Assembly (NCBI GenBank): GCA_030673645.1
Contig: DAOVIO010000023.1
Location: 1-34,246, forward strand
Length of the DNA: 34,246 bases
Direction: 5' to 3'
Origin: JAGLSB01 sp023135955
GTDB taxonomy: Bacteria; Bacteroidota; Bacteroidia; Bacteroidales; GCA-2748055
Shown here: positions 8,818 to 18,456 of the stretch, one piece after another
Position numbering within the stretch: the stretch's first letter is position 1
How the letters are laid out: every line of letters begins with the position of its first letter
Translations under genes and position numbers: made by a program
The notes under the pieces: generated by a model
What the model saw: only the letters and a program-made list of their open reading frames with translations
What the model was told of the DNA's origin: nothing
Database searches by the model: none

Positions 8818-10371
8818 CTACAATTCTTTTTCAAATTCAATTTTCACTACAAAAGCGAAATCATTGGTTTTCTTCGGTAATTCAAATAAAAATAAATCAG
8901 TATCTTCCGTCCATAAAACATCTTCTTCAAAACCAGGCATAGACACTTTTATTATCTGATTGTCTGTCAGTATATTACAATCAGAAAGACTTGAAATCCT
9001 GATCACTCCATTCTCTGGCCATCCTAATGAAATTACATAAAGTATATTTCCTTTTTTAGTAAATCTAATATCATTTCCATCACAATTATCCTTAAAAATC
9101 CATCTTGAATGCTGATCAGGAGTACGTAACTTTTCAGTAGGACCTTCTGCATGTACTTCCCATGGTCGCGTATCAAAAATAGCTTCTCCATTTTTATCAA
9201 GCCAATCCCCAATCTCAGCCAGAACTTTTTTCTGAGCATGAGGAATTGTTCCGTCGGCTTTCGGCGATAAATTTAATAAAAGACCTCCACCACGACTAAC
9301 CCTATCAATTAATCCATCAATTATCTCATTAGCTGTCTTATAGGTTTGACCTTCAATATAACACCAGGCCGTATCACTAATTTTCATATCATCAATCCAG
9401 GGATTATCTAAGTTTGCATCCCTGTCGCGTCCTTCTTCATATGTTTGCATGCCAAATGATTCCGGGAAATTGAATTTCATACTCATCGGGAATTTATTCA
9501 ATACTTCCAAAGGCTTACTCCATTCCTTCTCTTTATTAAGATAATAGGCTAACAAGCTTCTAACATCGGCTTCAGACTTCTCGTCCTGGAAGGTCCCTCC
9601 ATCAAACCATACAAGGTCAGGCTGATATTTATCCATTACTTCTGTAACTTTGTTTCTCCATTCAACAATAAAGTCTTCCTTCTTTCTTCCTACTGCCTCA
9701 TTCCAATAAAGATCTCCAAATTCAGGATCAAATATATCCCAGTCCTTCTCCAAAAATTCATTACGTAAAATAGTATCATTTTCAACATAGAAATCGGTAT
9801 TGTATGGAAGATACCAATCAAATGTTCTTATATGATGGAAAGTTGCAATTACTTTCATATCCTTCTTTCTTAAGGCTTGTGTTAATTCTCCATACAAATC
9901 TCTTTTAGGGCCCATATCCATCGCATTCCATCTCGTATACTCACTATCCCAAAGGCAAAATCCGTCGTGATGAACTGTTGCAAGACCTGCATATTTAGCA
10001 CCTGAACTTTTAATTATTTCCGCCCATTCATCTGGGTCATAATTTTCGGCTTTAAACATTGGAACAAAATCCTTAAATCCGAATTCTGACTGATCCCCAT
10101 ATGTTTCTTTATGATGCTCAAATACTGAATTACCAGGCACATACATTCTTTTAGCATACCACTCTGTTTTAAACGAGGGGACTGAATAAACACCCCAGTG
10201 TGCATATATGCCAAATTTAGCATCAATAAGCCATTCAGGAATTTCATGACTACTTAAGGATTCCCAAGTGGGATCATAAGTTTTATATTCTTGACCTTTT
10301 TCATCTTTTAAAAGGAAGTTACAAGAGCTATTCAAGAATAGTGCTATAAGTAAGATTAGTATGTTTTTCAT
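8818..10371 (-). CDS. GH29 alpha-L-fucosidase, lipoprotein
   Basis: Exo-enzyme releasing L-fucose from glycans, 517 aa. The N-terminus ends in LNSSC, a good lipobox with Cys17, so it is probably anchored in the outer membrane or periplasm. GH29 marks: FGIYAHWGVYSVPSF and EWYAKRMY (53-77), HHDGFCLWDS (134-143), WFDGG with the likely nucleophile D257, then GGGLLLNLSPKADGTIP and GDWLDKNGEAIFDTRPW closing the catalytic barrel. The last ~110 residues form a small beta domain usual for the family. The gene converges on the antiporter (40-nt gap) and lies 50 nt upstream of nothing related: the next gene, yqeY, reads toward it. Neighbouring sulfatases suggest sulfated fucose-containing substrates, an inference. 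Confidence 0.95.
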   Translation of the reverse strand: MKNILILLIALFLNSSCNFLLKDEKGQEYKTYDPTWESLSSHEIPEWLIDAKFGIYAHWGVYSVPSFKTEWYAKRMYVPGNSVFEHHKETYGDQSEFGFKDFVPMFKAENYDPDEWAEIIKSSGAKYAGLATVHHDGFCLWDSEYTRWNAMDMGPKRDLYGELTQALRKKDMKVIATFHHIRTFDWYLPYNTDFYVENDTILRNEFLEKDWDIFDPEFGDLYWNEAVGRKKEDFIVEWRNKVTEVMDKYQPDLVWFDGGTFQDEKSEADVRSLLAYYLNKEKEWSKPLEVLNKFPMSMKFNFPESFGMQTYEEGRDRDANLDNPWIDDMKISDTAWCYIEGQTYKTANEIIDGLIDRVSRGGGLLLNLSPKADGTIPHAQKKVLAEIGDWLDKNGEAIFDTRPWEVHAEGPTEKLRTPDQHSRWIFKDNCDGNDIRFTKKGNILYVISLGWPENGVIRISSLSDCNILTDNQIIKVSMPGFEEDVLWTEDTDLFLFELPKKTNDFAFVVKIEFEKEL

Positions 10372-10421
10372 GATAACTAAATTTTAGATATTTAAAAAAA
10401 ACGAATATTGATTCTTTGCTG

Positions 10422-10871
10422 TTATTGAAGTAGCTCCCTTACAATCTGAGAAATAATTTTCCCGTCAGCTCTTCCTGCCAATTTCTTAGTCGCCATTCCC
10501 ATTACTTTTCCCATATCAGCCATACTGCTTGCACCGGATTCAGTAACTATCTCTTTCAGAATCACTTTAACTTCTTCAGCACTCATCTGTGCAGGAAGGT
10601 AAACTTCGATGAATTCAGCTTCGACCTGCTCTTTTTCTGCCAGTTCAAGCCTGTTTTGCTCGGTGTAAATTGATGCTGACTCCTTCCTTTGCTTCACAAG
10701 CTTTTGCATTATTTTTATTTCTTCCTCATCGCTAAGATCCGAATCGGCAGATGTACTAGTTCTGGCTAATGTAAAAGCAGTCTTTACAGATCTCAATGCT
10801 TCAAGTTTAACTTTTTCCTTATCGCGCATTGCCTGCTTTATATCGTCGTTAATTTGTGTGGTGTATTTCAT
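10422..10871 (-). CDS. yqeY: GatB/YqeY domain protein
   Basis: Small 149-aa protein that is essentially one YqeY domain, the piece also found at the end of GatB in the tRNA amidotransferase. Family marks include MRDKEKVKLEALRSVKTAF near the start, EVYLPAQMS in the middle, and MADMGKVMGMATKKLAGRADGKIIS-IVRELL at the end. Free-standing YqeY is common but its role is not settled; tRNA-dependent amidation is the usual suggestion. It follows ftsZ on the same strand after 235 nt, the usual place in this phylum, and probably has its own transcript or depends on readthrough. Confidence 0.93.
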   Translation of the reverse strand: MKYTTQINDDIKQAMRDKEKVKLEALRSVKTAFTLARTSTSADSDLSDEEEIKIMQKLVKQRKESASIYTEQNRLELAEKEQVEAEFIEVYLPAQMSAEEVKVILKEIVTESGASSMADMGKVMGMATKKLAGRADGKIISQIVRELLQ

Positions 10872-10986
10872 GTTTTTAGTCTTTATTATTTAATCCATCG
10901 GATATGAATCATGCACAAAACTCATCTCTTTTCCCCATTTTACATAATCAATCTGTTCCAATGTCTATCGTTTTTTATCTCCTGAG

Positions 10987-11000
10987 AAGCCGCAAGGCTT
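10987..11000. other. Short GNRA-loop hairpin followed by a T run
   Basis: AAGCC-GCAA-GGCTT is a 5-bp stem with a GCAA tetraloop; a run of seven T begins about 8 nt later on the plus strand. It sits in the yqeY-ftsZ gap. As a terminator it would face the plus strand, where no gene is close by, so a true role is doubtful. Confidence 0.25.
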
Positions 11001-11071
11001 TGCAGCTCTTTTTTTCTAACTCCTATAATGTCTTCACTTCATCACTTCTTCACATTCAGTAATACAAGGGT

Positions 11072-11089
11072 GGCGTAAAATCTTACGCC
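11072..11089 (-). terminator. Hairpin just after ftsZ
   Basis: GGCGTAAAATCTTACGCC forms a perfect 7-bp stem with a 4-nt loop, 17 nt past the ftsZ stop codon. It may mark the 3' end of the division-cluster transcript or shield it from decay. The following bases on the minus strand are not T-rich, so it is not a textbook intrinsic terminator. Confidence 0.4.
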
Positions 11090-11106
11090 TTCTACAGTGT
11101 TTCTAT

Positions 11107-12558
11107 CTAATCAACATTGTCATGCAGATAAGAATTGTCTTCCCTTAGTTTCGGTCCGCCTTCGTCTTCGTCTTCAGACAATTTATACCTTGATGTCTCT
11201 GTCTCTTCTGATGGCTTCTCGCTTTTAATTTGAATTTGCTTTCGTAAATAGGCAGGCTGATTTTCCAGCTCTTCTATTGTTTCATTATCTGATTTGCTAT
11301 TGTAGGCAGACGTTTTTGCCTGCTGCTCATGGGCTTTTTTTAATCTCTGAACTCTTTCCTGACGAGACTTAATGTCATTCTCAGGATTTGTCCCGGGCTG
11401 ATTTTCATCGTATAAGACATATTCCTCTGCTTTATCATCGACACTGAACTCTATTCTTTGTTGAGTTTCACTAATATCTTTTTCTTTAATCTGAAAGTCA
11501 TCATTGATCTGACTCGCATTAGAATGAGAATCTCTGAGAGGGATCTTATTTACATGAGGCTTTGTTGTATAATATTCAGGAATACTATTGGTTCCAAAAC
11601 CGGTAGCAATAACCGTAACACTTATAGAGCTTTCCAGACTTTCATCTGTTCCCGCCCCCCAAATAATGAGTGCATTTTTATGTCCGGCATGATTTAGATA
11701 ATCGGTAATCTCTCCAACCTCATCCATGCTTAACTCATCCTTTCCTGCAGTAATATTCAACAAAATACTTTTAGCACCTGTAATATCATTATTATTTAAC
11801 AAAGGAGAAGAAAGTGCTCCTTCAATTGCATTAATAGCTCTATCCTCCCCACTTGCAGTAGCAGAACCAAGAATAGCTACACCCGATTTTTGCATCACAG
11901 TTTCCACATCGGCAAAATCGACATTAATATGTCCATGAACCGTAATTATCTCAGCTATTCCCTTTGCTGCTTTTGTAAGTACATCGTCAGCCCTGGCAAA
12001 TGCCTCTGCAAGTTTCAGATCGCCATATACTTCTCTTAATTTCTGATTATTTATTACAAGTAATGAATCGACATGATGCTTTATTTCATCTATGCCTTTA
12101 ATAGCCTGATCAATTTTTTGCTGACCTTCAAAACGAAACGGGATGGTCACTATGGCAACAGTTAATATCCCCATTTCTTTTGCAGTTTGAGCTATAACAG
12201 GTGCAGCACCAGTTCCGGTTCCTCCTCCCATACCTGCAGTAATAAATACCATTTTTGTATTCTTAGAAAGTATTTCTTTTATCTCATTGAGATTTTCAAG
12301 TGCAGCCTCTCTTCCTATCTCCGGTTTATTTCCGGCTCCCCTTCCTTCAGTAAGCGATTCACCCAACTGTATCTTAACAGATACGGGACTGTTGGTTAGT
12401 GCCTGAGCATCGGTATTACAAACTACAAAATTTACATCTTTTATCCCCTTGGAATACATGTGATTAACTGCATTACTTCCTCCACCTCCTACACCAATAA
12501 CCTTAATTATTGATGACTGTCCTGCAGGCATGTCAAATTCCATTAAATCCTTTTCCAT
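11107..12558 (-). CDS. ftsZ: Cell division GTPase FtsZ
   Basis: Tubulin-like GTPase that polymerises into the division ring at mid-cell, 483 aa. Residues 21-30 hold the GGGGSNAV nucleotide motif; the tubulin signature GGGTGTGAAP is at 111-120; the T7-loop region includes NVDFADV. The GTPase core ends near residue 330. It is followed by an unusually long charged, disordered linker rich in E, K, D and Q, with a run resembling LENQPAYLRKQI. The protein ends in KLREDNSYLHDNVD, a tail typical of Bacteroidota FtsZ, probably the docking peptide for FtsA and other partners. Last gene of the dcw run, 25 nt after ftsA. Confidence 0.98.
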   Translation of the reverse strand: MEKDLMEFDMPAGQSSIIKVIGVGGGGSNAVNHMYSKGIKDVNFVVCNTDAQALTNSPVSVKIQLGESLTEGRGAGNKPEIGREAALENLNEIKEILSKNTKMVFITAGMGGGTGTGAAPVIAQTAKEMGILTVAIVTIPFRFEGQQKIDQAIKGIDEIKHHVDSLLVINNQKLREVYGDLKLAEAFARADDVLTKAAKGIAEIITVHGHINVDFADVETVMQKSGVAILGSATASGEDRAINAIEGALSSPLLNNNDITGAKSILLNITAGKDELSMDEVGEITDYLNHAGHKNALIIWGAGTDESLESSISVTVIATGFGTNSIPEYYTTKPHVNKIPLRDSHSNASQINDDFQIKEKDISETQQRIEFSVDDKAEEYVLYDENQPGTNPENDIKSRQERVQRLKKAHEQQAKTSAYNSKSDNETIEELENQPAYLRKQIQIKSEKPSEETETSRYKLSEDEDEGGPKLREDNSYLHDNVD

Positions 12559-12583
12559 GACAAATAATTTAAGTTGGTTTCTT

Positions 12584-13900
12584 TTAATTTATTCGCGTAT
12601 CATCCTCTTCAAAGATATCGGAAATAACATTTCTTAAAGAGTCGATAATTTTTCCTTTAAATTTCGTTTTTTCTTTTTCTGGTTTTTTCTCTTGCTCTTT
12701 AAACTCCTCCTGATTTTTCACTCCAATTTCCTCTTTGTTTTCTTTCAAGTATTCAGAACCTTTAAGGAGCAAGCCTACCGAAGTAGAAAACATCGGTTGA
12801 TTAACTTCTTCATTTGATTCTTTAACCAGATGTTCGGTTGGATACCCTACCCTTACGTCTAATCCGGTTTTAAACTTAACAAGTTGTGGCAGATGAAGTA
12901 GCAAGGCACCACCTCCTGTAAGAACTATTCCGGCAGACAACTTATCTAAATAACCTGAATTCTCAGCCTCAAACATTACAGCATCAATTATTTCTTCCAT
13001 TCTTGACTGAATGATATAAGCCAGACTTTTAAAACTGATCTCCTTGGGTTCACGACCGCTTATTCCAGGAATCGTGACTACCTTATCTTCCTTTGCAAGG
13101 TCGCCGAGGGCTGATCCAAACTGAAGTTTCAAAGACTCTGCTTGTCTTTGTAAAATAGAACAACCCTCTTTAATGTCGCGGGTAACTACATTTCCGCCAA
13201 AAGGGATAACTGCAGTATGACGAATAATATCATCATAATAGATAGCTACATCAGTTGTCCCTCCTCCAATATCCACAAGGGCTACGCCTGCTTCTTTTTC
13301 ATCGTCAGTAAGCACAGCTTCACTAGATGCAAGTGGCTCAAGCACTAATTGCTTCACATTTAAATTTACGCGATTAATACATTTTTCAATATTTTTTGCT
13401 GAGGCAATTTGCCCAACTACAATATGAAAATTCGCTTCCAGTCGCTTACCCGACATACCGATTGGGTTTTTCACGCCTGTTTCACTATCCACAATAAAAT
13501 TCTGCGGAAGTACATGTAGAATTTCTTCTCCAACATCGACAGGAATCTTATACATATCCTCAACAAGTGTTCGTATGTCATCGCGTGTTATTTCATCCTC
13601 ATAGGAATCGCGGTTTAAATACCCCCGATTTCTAAGCGATTTTATGTGTTGTCCGGCTATTCCAACGAAAACGTCCTGAAAATGAATCCCTGACTTTTGT
13701 CTTGCCTCACGTACAGTGGTCTCAATTGCGTTTACAGTCTCTTCAATATTTAATACCACTCCACGCTTCACACCCTTTGAGGGCGTGTCGCTCAAGCCAA
13801 GAACCTCCAGCTTGCCGCTTTCATTAATACGTCCTACAATAGCAACAATTTTTGTTGTACCAATATCGATCGCTGCTACGATTTGATCTTTTTTTGCCAT
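12584..13900 (-). CDS. ftsA: Cell division protein FtsA
   Basis: Actin-like ATPase that tethers FtsZ to the membrane, 438 aa. Phosphate-binding loop AAIDIGTTKIVAIVG (9-23), second ATP motif VALVDIGGGTTDVAIYY, and adenosine motif GIVLTGGGALL are all present. After the actin-like core comes a charged segment (KENKEEIGVKNQEEF onward), then KGKIIDSLRNVISDIFEED, which looks like the amphipathic membrane-targeting helix of FtsA. Lies 4 nt after ftsQ and 25 nt before ftsZ, so the three are surely co-transcribed. Confidence 0.97.
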   Translation of the reverse strand: MAKKDQIVAAIDIGTTKIVAIVGRINESGKLEVLGLSDTPSKGVKRGVVLNIEETVNAIETTVREARQKSGIHFQDVFVGIAGQHIKSLRNRGYLNRDSYEDEITRDDIRTLVEDMYKIPVDVGEEILHVLPQNFIVDSETGVKNPIGMSGKRLEANFHIVVGQIASAKNIEKCINRVNLNVKQLVLEPLASSEAVLTDDEKEAGVALVDIGGGTTDVAIYYDDIIRHTAVIPFGGNVVTRDIKEGCSILQRQAESLKLQFGSALGDLAKEDKVVTIPGISGREPKEISFKSLAYIIQSRMEEIIDAVMFEAENSGYLDKLSAGIVLTGGGALLLHLPQLVKFKTGLDVRVGYPTEHLVKESNEEVNQPMFSTSVGLLLKGSEYLKENKEEIGVKNQEEFKEQEKKPEKEKTKFKGKIIDSLRNVISDIFEEDDTRIN

Positions 13901-13904
13901 AGTG

Positions 13905-14690
13905 TTATCTTTTAGAACAGATTACTTGATTATTATATTTTAAGTTTATTATTTCATAATTATTCCAGCCTTCGTATGCCAGACCTTCTTCATAAAGTAT
14001 TTTCAGGTTCCTGAATTTTAATTCCAGGTTTTCCGCATTGCCAAGTAGAATTTGATGAGCACCTACTCTTGGAATAATTTCAAATTCCTGATTCCGGTTA
14101 TAATAGATTTGAACCAATTGTGATCTCCAAAACTTATCATTTCTGATAAAATTTAGAATCATTAGCAATTCAAACCATTCTTTATATTTATCCGTATCAC
14201 TTAAATCAGAAATATTTCTTATAGCTTTAATTTCGTTCCCTTCGGTAAAATACCCGTTCGCCACCATAATATATGGAGTAAAATCTCCCTTGGGTGAAAA
14301 CAAGTAACCTTCATTGTCCATAAAATAGCCACTCCCTGTTTTTGTTAACACTTTTACGATAGGTTCACGCTGCAAAACTTTTACATACATGATACCATTC
14401 AGATCATGGTAAATCTCTGCTTCCTTTATATATGGAAGAGTACGGATTTTATTTTCAAGTTTCCGTGTATTAATGGCAGTCACAGGATAACCTAGTATCT
14501 CCTTCTCCTCCGACAAGATTATATGTTCAATATCCAATTTATCAAGAAATCCACTTTTTAAAGTATCATCCATTATTATTTGCAAATCATTGCATAAAAG
14601 TTCTCCACTTCTGTTGGCAGAAAAGGAAAGAAACAACACCAGATATGCTGTCAATAAAAGAGGCAATATAATATTTGCAATTCTTTTCAT
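13905..14690 (-). CDS. ftsQ: Cell division protein FtsQ
   Basis: Single-pass inner-membrane divisome protein that links FtsL and its partners to the ring, 261 aa. A short cytoplasmic start (MKRI) leads into one membrane helix (~5-25); a POTRA-like domain follows (~45-115, with IKEAEIYHDLNGIMYVKVLQREPI), then a beta domain with YFMDNEGYLFSP typical of FtsQ. Sequence conservation is low outside these parts, so the call leans on gene position as well: its start overlaps the end of murC by 4 nt and ftsA follows after 4 nt. Confidence 0.92.
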   Translation of the reverse strand: MKRIANIILPLLLTAYLVLFLSFSANRSGELLCNDLQIIMDDTLKSGFLDKLDIEHIILSEEKEILGYPVTAINTRKLENKIRTLPYIKEAEIYHDLNGIMYVKVLQREPIVKVLTKTGSGYFMDNEGYLFSPKGDFTPYIMVANGYFTEGNEIKAIRNISDLSDTDKYKEWFELLMILNFIRNDKFWRSQLVQIYYNRNQEFEIIPRVGAHQILLGNAENLELKFRNLKILYEEGLAYEGWNNYEIINLKYNNQVICSKR

Positions 14691-16060
14691 TCTTCCATTT
14701 TTAGCTTTAAGATTCCAGTTAATTGATCAATATCACCAGCTCCCATTGTGAGTAAAACCTGGGGGTTCATCTCGTCAATAACCCTTATTATCTGATCTTT
14801 AGCGCACATTATCCTTTCTCCCATATTAGATAATTTCTCAAAGATTATCTTTGAAGTAATGCCGGGAATAGGTTTTTCACGAGCCGGATAAATATCCAGA
14901 ATTATTACATTATCAAGGAGTGAAAGACTTTCAGCAAAACCCTCAGCAAAATCCTGGGTCCTGGAATAAAGATGTGGCTGAAATATACCTGTTACAGGAT
15001 TGTCAGTTATTTCCTTTACGGAAAGAATAAAAGCCCTGAGTTCTTCCGGATGATGTGCATAATCATCGATATAAAGTCTATTTTTACCTGCATACTGTAT
15101 ATCAAACCTCCTCTTAACTCCATGGTATTCTGAAATCCCCTTTATGAGTGACTCTTCTTTAATATTTATAAGCCATGAAACAGCAAGAGCAGCAATTGCA
15201 TTCTCGAGATTTATCAAGCCTGAAAATCCCGATTTAAATCCACTAATAACTCCTCCCGGATAAACAAAATCGAAGGTGTAAAAATATCCGTCCTGAATAA
15301 TTTCTTTAGCATAGAAATCTGATTCTCTATTATCTAATGAATATGTATATGATTCTATTCCTTCAGGAATATTTAAGGAAATCTTATTATTTAACAGCAG
15401 CTTACCATCCTTTTTCACTTGCGATAGAAACTGTTCAAAAGATCTCTTCAGATTTCCAAAATTTTCATAAATATCAAGATGATCAGCATCCAAGGAAGTT
15501 ACAACAGCAATTTCGGGATAGAGATGAAGAAAAGACCTGTCAAATTCATCCGCTTCAACAATCATTAGCTCAGAATCAGAATCAAGTAACAAATTGCTAT
15601 TCAAGTTTTTACTAATTCCGCCAAGGAATGCATTACATTTTCTGTCTGAGTGATTTAATATATTCGCCAACATCGCAGAAACGGTAGTCTTTCCATGTGT
15701 TCCAGATACTGCAATACCATTTTTACCTTCAATTATTTTTCCTAGTATTTCTGAACGCTTCCACAATTTGAATCCGATTTCTTTAAAATAGTTCATTTCC
15801 TTATGATCGGCTGGTATAGCAGGAGTATAAATTATAAGACTACTATCTATAATTTTAAAATCATCCGGTATCAAATCCGGATTATCTGAAAAATGAACAA
15901 CTATTCCTTCCCTGGCAATCTGATCGGTAAGGGGTGTGGAAACCTTGTCGTAACCCATAACCATAAGTCCGATAGCATTGAAATAGCGGGCAATAGCAGA
16001 CATTCCAATACCTCCTATACCAATAAAATAAACTCTTTCTATTTTATCAAATGCCATCAT
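14687..16060 (-). CDS. murC: UDP-N-acetylmuramate--L-alanine ligase MurC
   Basis: Cytoplasmic ligase adding the first amino acid, L-Ala, to UDP-MurNAc using ATP; 457 aa. GIGGIGMSAIA (14-24) is the UDP-substrate Rossmann start; GTHGKTT (120-126) is the Mur-ligase P-loop; VEADEFDRSFLHL and TSLDADHLDIY supply metal and substrate contacts; YDDYAHHPEE-type DDYAHHPEELRA and FQPHLYSRT mark the C-terminal domain. Two adjacent ATG codons (16060 and 16057) could serve as start. Overlaps murG and ftsQ by 4 nt each, suggesting coupled translation. Confidence 0.97.
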   Translation of the reverse strand: MMAFDKIERVYFIGIGGIGMSAIARYFNAIGLMVMGYDKVSTPLTDQIAREGIVVHFSDNPDLIPDDFKIIDSSLIIYTPAIPADHKEMNYFKEIGFKLWKRSEILGKIIEGKNGIAVSGTHGKTTVSAMLANILNHSDRKCNAFLGGISKNLNSNLLLDSDSELMIVEADEFDRSFLHLYPEIAVVTSLDADHLDIYENFGNLKRSFEQFLSQVKKDGKLLLNNKISLNIPEGIESYTYSLDNRESDFYAKEIIQDGYFYTFDFVYPGGVISGFKSGFSGLINLENAIAALAVSWLINIKEESLIKGISEYHGVKRRFDIQYAGKNRLYIDDYAHHPEELRAFILSVKEITDNPVTGIFQPHLYSRTQDFAEGFAESLSLLDNVIILDIYPAREKPIPGITSKIIFEKLSNMGERIMCAKDQIIRVIDEMNPQVLLTMGAGDIDQLTGILKLKMEE

Positions 16061-17151
16061 AATAATTCAAAAATCTCTTCCGCTATTCGTTTCGCGGAAT
16101 TTGGCAGTGCCAGTTTTTTTATATTTTCAGATAATTCTTTTCTTTTTCCAATATTTCCAAGTAGATCCAAACTTGTTTGAACAAGCTCCTTTTCAGCCTC
16201 ACTATCTCTTACCATCAATGCCGCTGATTTCTCGACCAGTGCCATAGCATTTTTTGTTTGATGATCTTCAGCAACATTAGGTGAAGGCACTAAAATAGCT
16301 GCCTTTCCAACTACTTGCAGTTCAGAGATAGTTCCAGCACCTGCTCTTGAGATAATTATATCGGCTACATAAAATGCCTTATCCATATCGCTGATAAAAG
16401 CATGGAGTTTCACATTTATTTTATTGCGTTTGTCTACTTCTGACTTCAATTTATCGTAATAGTATTTCCCACATTGCCATAATATCTGAACTTCATCAGG
16501 AAAAGTATCTATGGCCTTCAGAACACTCTGATTAATAGTTCCTGCCCCTAAACTTCCTCCAAGTATCAGTATTACAGGTTGATCTTTAATTAGACCAAAG
16601 CTTTTAAAAGCTTCCTCCGAGTCAATTTGAGAGTTGATCAAGTCGGGTCTTACAGGGTTTCCTGATAGCACTAACTTCTCAGCAGAAAAATATTTTTCCA
16701 TACCCTCGTAGGCAATAAATATTTTACTCGCCTTCCGGGCTAAAATCTTATTTGTAAGGCCTGCATAACTGTTTTGCTCCTGCAGAACGGTAGGTATTCC
16801 TTTTGAAGCTGCCGCCCTGAGAATAGGTCCGCTAGCATAGCCTCCAACACCAACTGCAATCTGTGGTTTAAATTCTTCTATTATTCTGGCCGCTTTTCTC
16901 ATACTCTTATATAGCTTAATAAAAAAGCTTATATTTTTAACACTCAACTTCCTCTGAAATCCTGCTACCGGAAGTCCGATAATCTTAAAACCAGCCTCCG
17001 GAACTTTTTGCATTTCAATTTTATCTTTCGCCCCAACAAAAAGAATCTCAGTATCAGGATGTAATTTCTTTATTGCTTTTGCAATGGAAATTGCAGGGAA
17101 AATATGTCCCCCGGTACCACCACCTCCTATTATGATCCTTTTATTTTTCAT
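16057..17151 (-). CDS. murG: Lipid II synthase MurG
   Basis: Membrane-associated GT28 glycosyltransferase that adds GlcNAc to lipid I to make lipid II; 364 aa. The glycine loop GGTGGHIFPA lies at 11-20; GVGGYASGPILRAA contacts the lipid-linked acceptor; LILGGSLGAGTINQSV starts the second Rossmann domain; SRAGAGTISELQVVGKAAILVPSP holds UDP-GlcNAc contacts; EDHQTKNA follows. Overlaps ftsW and murC by 4 nt on each side. Confidence 0.97.
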   Translation of the reverse strand: MKNKRIIIGGGGTGGHIFPAISIAKAIKKLHPDTEILFVGAKDKIEMQKVPEAGFKIIGLPVAGFQRKLSVKNISFFIKLYKSMRKAARIIEEFKPQIAVGVGGYASGPILRAAASKGIPTVLQEQNSYAGLTNKILARKASKIFIAYEGMEKYFSAEKLVLSGNPVRPDLINSQIDSEEAFKSFGLIKDQPVILILGGSLGAGTINQSVLKAIDTFPDEVQILWQCGKYYYDKLKSEVDKRNKINVKLHAFISDMDKAFYVADIIISRAGAGTISELQVVGKAAILVPSPNVAEDHQTKNAMALVEKSAALMVRDSEAEKELVQTSLDLLGNIGKRKELSENIKKLALPNSAKRIAEEIFELL

Positions 17152-18311
17152 CTTTCTTCCACCTCCTCGGTTTCTAATAATTCTTCCCTATCGGCTTCAA
17201 TTCCCCAACTTACACTAAGAATTACACCAAGTGAAATACTTGTAAAAAAGACGGAGGATCCACCGCTACTTATATAGGGCAAGGGTTGTCCTGTTACCGG
17301 GATGAGATTTACAGCCACACCCATATTTATAAGAGCCTGAAATACAATTAATAAACTAAGGCCAATGGCAAGCATTGCAGGGAAAGTTCTGACACTTTTT
17401 CTCACCATAAGTGCTGTCCTAAATAAGATCCACAAATAGAGGAAAAGAATAAATATTCCTCCTGCTAAACCATACTCTTCAATAATAATTGCGTATATAA
17501 AATCCGAATTTGCCTGAGGAAGCTTTTCCTTTTGCAGACTGTTACCAGGTCCTTTTCCAATTAACCCACCATTAACAATTGCCACTTTAGCACGGTTTAT
17601 CTGATAATTTTTGACACTTTCGTTATCCTTATTCCAGAAATTCTCTACTCTATTCTGCCATGTTCCTGCTCTTCCCTCTATTTCAAAAAAATTCATTACC
17701 TGTATAAACAAAAAGAAAATTAATGCCGCTCCAACAATAGTGAGTAATAGGAATCTTATAGGAATGCGTCCGATAAACATCAGGATCAGGCTAGTTCCAA
17801 ATAATAAGGCTGCTGTTGAAAAATTTGCAATTAATATCAGAAAACTTACTAATCCTACCCATGTTATAAGAGGTAAATAAGTCTCCTTAAAATTATTCAG
17901 GAAGTCTTGCCGCAAGGAGAGTATCCTTGCAACATACATTATTACAATTATTTTAGCAAAATCGGAGGGCTGCATAGTGATACCTATACCGGGAATATTA
18001 ATGGCTCTTCTTGCAGAATTTACCTCTCGGCCTGCGATAAGTGTGAAAATTAATAGTATAACAACAAAATAAAGTAATATTTGAGAAAGCTTAGAGTAAT
18101 AATGGTAAGGAACAATATGAGACAAAAAAAGAAACATAAATCCCACAAAAAGAATCACTATTTGCTTAAAAAGATAATAAACGGTGCTGTTAGTTGAGCC
18201 ATATGCCAAAGACTGAGACGAGCTATAAACAGCCAACAATGATATCACGGCCAGCAGTACAACTACTATCCAAATTACCCTGTCTCCTTTTATATATTTA
18301 ATAGTTCTCAT
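17148..18311 (-). CDS. ftsW: Peptidoglycan glycosyltransferase FtsW (SEDS family)
   Basis: Polymerises lipid II into septal glycan strands together with FtsI; 387 aa with about ten membrane helices. SEDS marks: GREVNSARRAINIPGIGITMQPSDFAK (the family's N-ARRWI and QPSEFAK region), GGLIGKGPGNS, the loop LPQANSDFIYAIIIEEYG with the conserved Asp that is catalytic in RodA/FtsW, and GQPLPYISSGGSS. The short cytoplasmic tail is very acidic. Unlike every other early dcw junction, its start lies 223 nt after murD across repeat-like DNA. Confidence 0.96.
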   Translation of the reverse strand: MRTIKYIKGDRVIWIVVVLLAVISLLAVYSSSQSLAYGSTNSTVYYLFKQIVILFVGFMFLFLSHIVPYHYYSKLSQILLYFVVILLIFTLIAGREVNSARRAINIPGIGITMQPSDFAKIIVIMYVARILSLRQDFLNNFKETYLPLITWVGLVSFLILIANFSTAALLFGTSLILMFIGRIPIRFLLLTIVGAALIFFLFIQVMNFFEIEGRAGTWQNRVENFWNKDNESVKNYQINRAKVAIVNGGLIGKGPGNSLQKEKLPQANSDFIYAIIIEEYGLAGGIFILFLYLWILFRTALMVRKSVRTFPAMLAIGLSLLIVFQALINMGVAVNLIPVTGQPLPYISSGGSSVFFTSISLGVILSVSWGIEADREELLETEEVEER

Positions 18312-18403
18312 TTATACTTTATTAATTCTCTTCTCCTCATCAGCATCCCGACACATCAGCACTCCTCTTCTATTTCATCTCCCTCCTCCCACCTATTTCA
18401 GCT

Positions 18404-18424
18404 CATTTCGACTTCTCAATGACC
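18404..18424. repeat. Degenerate REP-like element
   Basis: CATTTCGAC-TTCTCAATGACC resembles the interspersed intergenic element CATTTCGACTCCGCTCAATGACC known to me from many Bacteroidota genomes, with a few central bases missing. It sits in the murD-ftsW gap, about 30 nt before a CA-rich tract. A related element lies at 34176-34194. Confidence 0.45.
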
Positions 18425-18456
18425 TCTGCCCAATTATTGTAGCGAAAGAAATCAGA

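Noticed and set aside
10872..11106. Small gene or RNA between yqeY and ftsZ
   Set aside because: No open frame with recognisable content; only two small hairpins and T/C-rich sequence. A small RNA cannot be excluded but has no positive support.
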